A stretch of 15,315 bases of DNA, taken from SAR116 cluster bacterium (lineage in GTDB: Bacteria > Pseudomonadota > Alphaproteobacteria > Puniceispirillales > GCA-002684695). A program made the translations under genes and the position numbers. The stretch's first letter is position 1. Every line of letters begins with the position of its first letter. The DNA is taken from contig NYVQ01000015.1 in assembly GCA_002684695.1 (NCBI GenBank), forward strand, positions 1 to 15,315, written 5' to 3'. The notes under the pieces are model-generated. The model was not told the DNA's origin and did not search any database. It saw nothing but the letters and a program-made list of their open reading frames with translations. Below are positions 14,295-15,315 of this stretch, one piece after another.

Positions 14295-15315
14295 ATTTTT
14301 TTAATTTTATTAATTAAAATTGCCCACTCATTAATTTTGTCTAGTGCATTTTGAGAAATAAGGTTTCTTCTAAGTCTTTTATCAATTTTTTTTTGTTTTC
14401 CATCATTTGAAATAATATTTGAAAACAATCCAAAATTTATATTCATAGGCTGAAAAGTATCTCTATTTGCATTATTGGTAACGTGATTAAGTAGAGAACC
14501 TAAAGCAGTTTCATTAGGAGGAAAAATAATTTCCTTATTTTTTATTAATAAAGAAATAAATAAACCAGCTAATAAGCCTATTGCTGAAGATTCAACATAC
14601 CCTTCTACGCCTGTAATTTGACCTGCAAAATAAATATTTGGAGATGACTTTAAGCTTAATTCATTATTTAAAAGACTGGGCGAATTAATAAAAGTATTCC
14701 TATGAAGTCCGCCCAATCTAGCAAACTTTGCATTTTCCAGACCTGGAATAGTTTTAAATACTCTTTTTTGTTCTTCATACGTCATTTTAGTTTGAAAGCC
14801 TACGATGTTCCATAGTGTTCCTAATGTATTATCTTGTCTTAATTGTATGACAGCATAAGGCTTATTTGAAGGATCATGTTCATTAGTGAGACCAAATGGT
14901 TTTAAAGGTCCATGTCGTAATGTTTCAATACCTCTTTCAGCCATTACTTCAATAGGCATACATCCTTCAAAATAAGGTGTTTCCTTTTCCCATTTTTTGA
15001 AGTCAATTTTTTTTGACTTTAAAAGTTCTGAAACAAAAATGAAGTATTCTTCTTTTGAAAGAGGGCAGTTTATATAATCTTTTCCATCACCTTTATCATA
15101 TCTTGATTGAAACCATGCTTTGCTCATATCAATGCTTTCAAAATATACAATTGGAGCTATTGCATCGAAAAAAGCTAGAGAATTCTCACCGGTATTTGAA
15201 ATTATAGAATTTGCCAAGCTCTCTGATGTGAGGGGACCTGTTGCTATTAAAATTGGGTCACTATTATTTAAAGAATTTAAGTTCTTAATTTCTTCTCGAT
15301 TGATAGATATTAAAT
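14291..15315 (-). CDS. trmFO: Methylenetetrahydrofolate-tRNA-(uracil-5-)-methyltransferase TrmFO (partial, N-terminus off window)
   Basis: TrmFO makes m5U54 in the tRNA T-loop using methylenetetrahydrofolate and FAD. The frame stays open to the window edge, so about 341 C-terminal residues are visible and the FAD-binding N-terminus (roughly 100 residues) lies outside. A TTG at 15217 is internal, not the start, because the codons before it read I-A-T-G-P-L-T-S-E-S, a TrmFO signature. Other landmarks in order are F-E-G-C-M-P-I-E-V-M-A-E-R-G-I with its redox-type cysteine, Q-L-R-Q-D-N-T-L-G-T-L-W-N-I-V-G-F-Q-T, H-R-N-T-F-I-N-S-P, F-A-G-Q-I-T-G-V-E-G-Y-V-E-S-S-A and F-Q-P-M-N-I-N-F-G-L-F. It is convergent with the Mth938-like gene. 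Confidence 0.96.
   Translation of the reverse strand, partial: LISINREEIKNLNSLNNSDPILIATGPLTSESLANSIISNTGENSLAFFDAIAPIVYFESIDMSKAWFQSRYDKGDGKDYINCPLSKEEYFIFVSELLKSKKIDFKKWEKETPYFEGCMPIEVMAERGIETLRHGPLKPFGLTNEHDPSNKPYAVIQLRQDNTLGTLWNIVGFQTKMTYEEQKRVFKTIPGLENAKFARLGGLHRNTFINSPSLLNNELSLKSSPNIYFAGQITGVEGYVESSAIGLLAGLFISLLIKNKEIIFPPNETALGSLLNHVTNNANRDTFQPMNINFGLFSNIISNDGKQKKIDKRLRRNLISQNALDKINEWAILINKIKKI

Noticed and set aside
14295..14330. A/T-rich inverted repeat and T-runs after the Mth938-like gene, as a possible terminator
   Set aside because: The stem would be only A-T pairs, and the bases encode the lysine/isoleucine-rich C-terminus of trmFO on the other strand.
15215..15217. A TTG at 15217 as the trmFO start (308-residue version)
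   Set aside because: The frame continues upstream to the window edge and encodes the conserved A-T-G-P-L-T-S segment, so the real start is outside the window.
1..15315. CRISPR arrays, tRNA genes, insertion sequences, prophage genes or toxin-antitoxin pairs
   Set aside because: None was seen. The longest non-coding stretch is about 105 bases, and all long frames are explained by conserved housekeeping families.

Overview
The window looks like a piece of chromosome from a low-GC, compact alphaproteobacterium. By eye it is strongly AT-rich (roughly 30% GC). The gene order argS - SPOR protein - scpA - scpB ... tatA - tatB - tatC - serS - surE - pcm - nlpD-like - (DUF815 ATPase, reversed) - yajC - secD - secF - Mth938-like is the conserved alphaproteobacterial order. 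Base composition, tight spacing and overlapping genes suggest a streamlined, possibly marine lineage. That is an inference, and I cannot name the genus. Apart from short gaps, essentially every base is coding, and no stretch over about 105 bases lacks a gene. I see no tRNA, rRNA, CRISPR array, insertion sequence, prophage or attachment site.

Region 1 (1-10093, plus strand) is one long run of co-directional genes. It starts with the tail of an upstream gene, probably a dGTPase-type protein, coupled to argS. Then come a SPOR-domain membrane protein, scpA and scpB (condensin partners), an FbpC-type ABC ATPase with no permease or binding protein beside it, the twin-arginine translocase tatA-tatB-tatC, serS, surE, pcm and an NlpD-like LysM/LytM lipoprotein. 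Most junctions are overlaps or gaps under 25 bases, so translational coupling is likely. The 67-base gap before tatA carries the best internal promoter and a strong Shine-Dalgarno sequence.

Region 2 (10086-10946, minus strand) is a DUF815 AAA+-like ATPase, convergent with the lipoprotein gene and divergent from yajC. The 105-base divergent gap (10947-11051) is the longest non-coding stretch and has candidate promoters for both directions.

Region 3 (11052-14294, plus strand) is yajC-secD-secF plus a small Mth938/DUF498 (NDUFAF3-type) gene overlapping the end of secF. Region 4 (14291-15315, minus strand, cut by the window edge) is trmFO, the folate-dependent tRNA m5U54 methyltransferase. It is convergent with the Mth938-like gene, and their stop codons overlap.

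Functionally the window combines housekeeping translation (argS, serS, trmFO), chromosome organisation (scpAB), two protein-export machineries (TatABC and SecDF-YajC), stress and repair enzymes (surE, pcm) and envelope or division factors (SPOR, NlpD-like). I do not see an obviously new system. The points worth a second look are departures from the usual alphaproteobacterial layout (nagZ missing, an orphan ABC ATPase inserted), some unusual motif residues, and the poorly understood DUF815 and Mth938-like genes.
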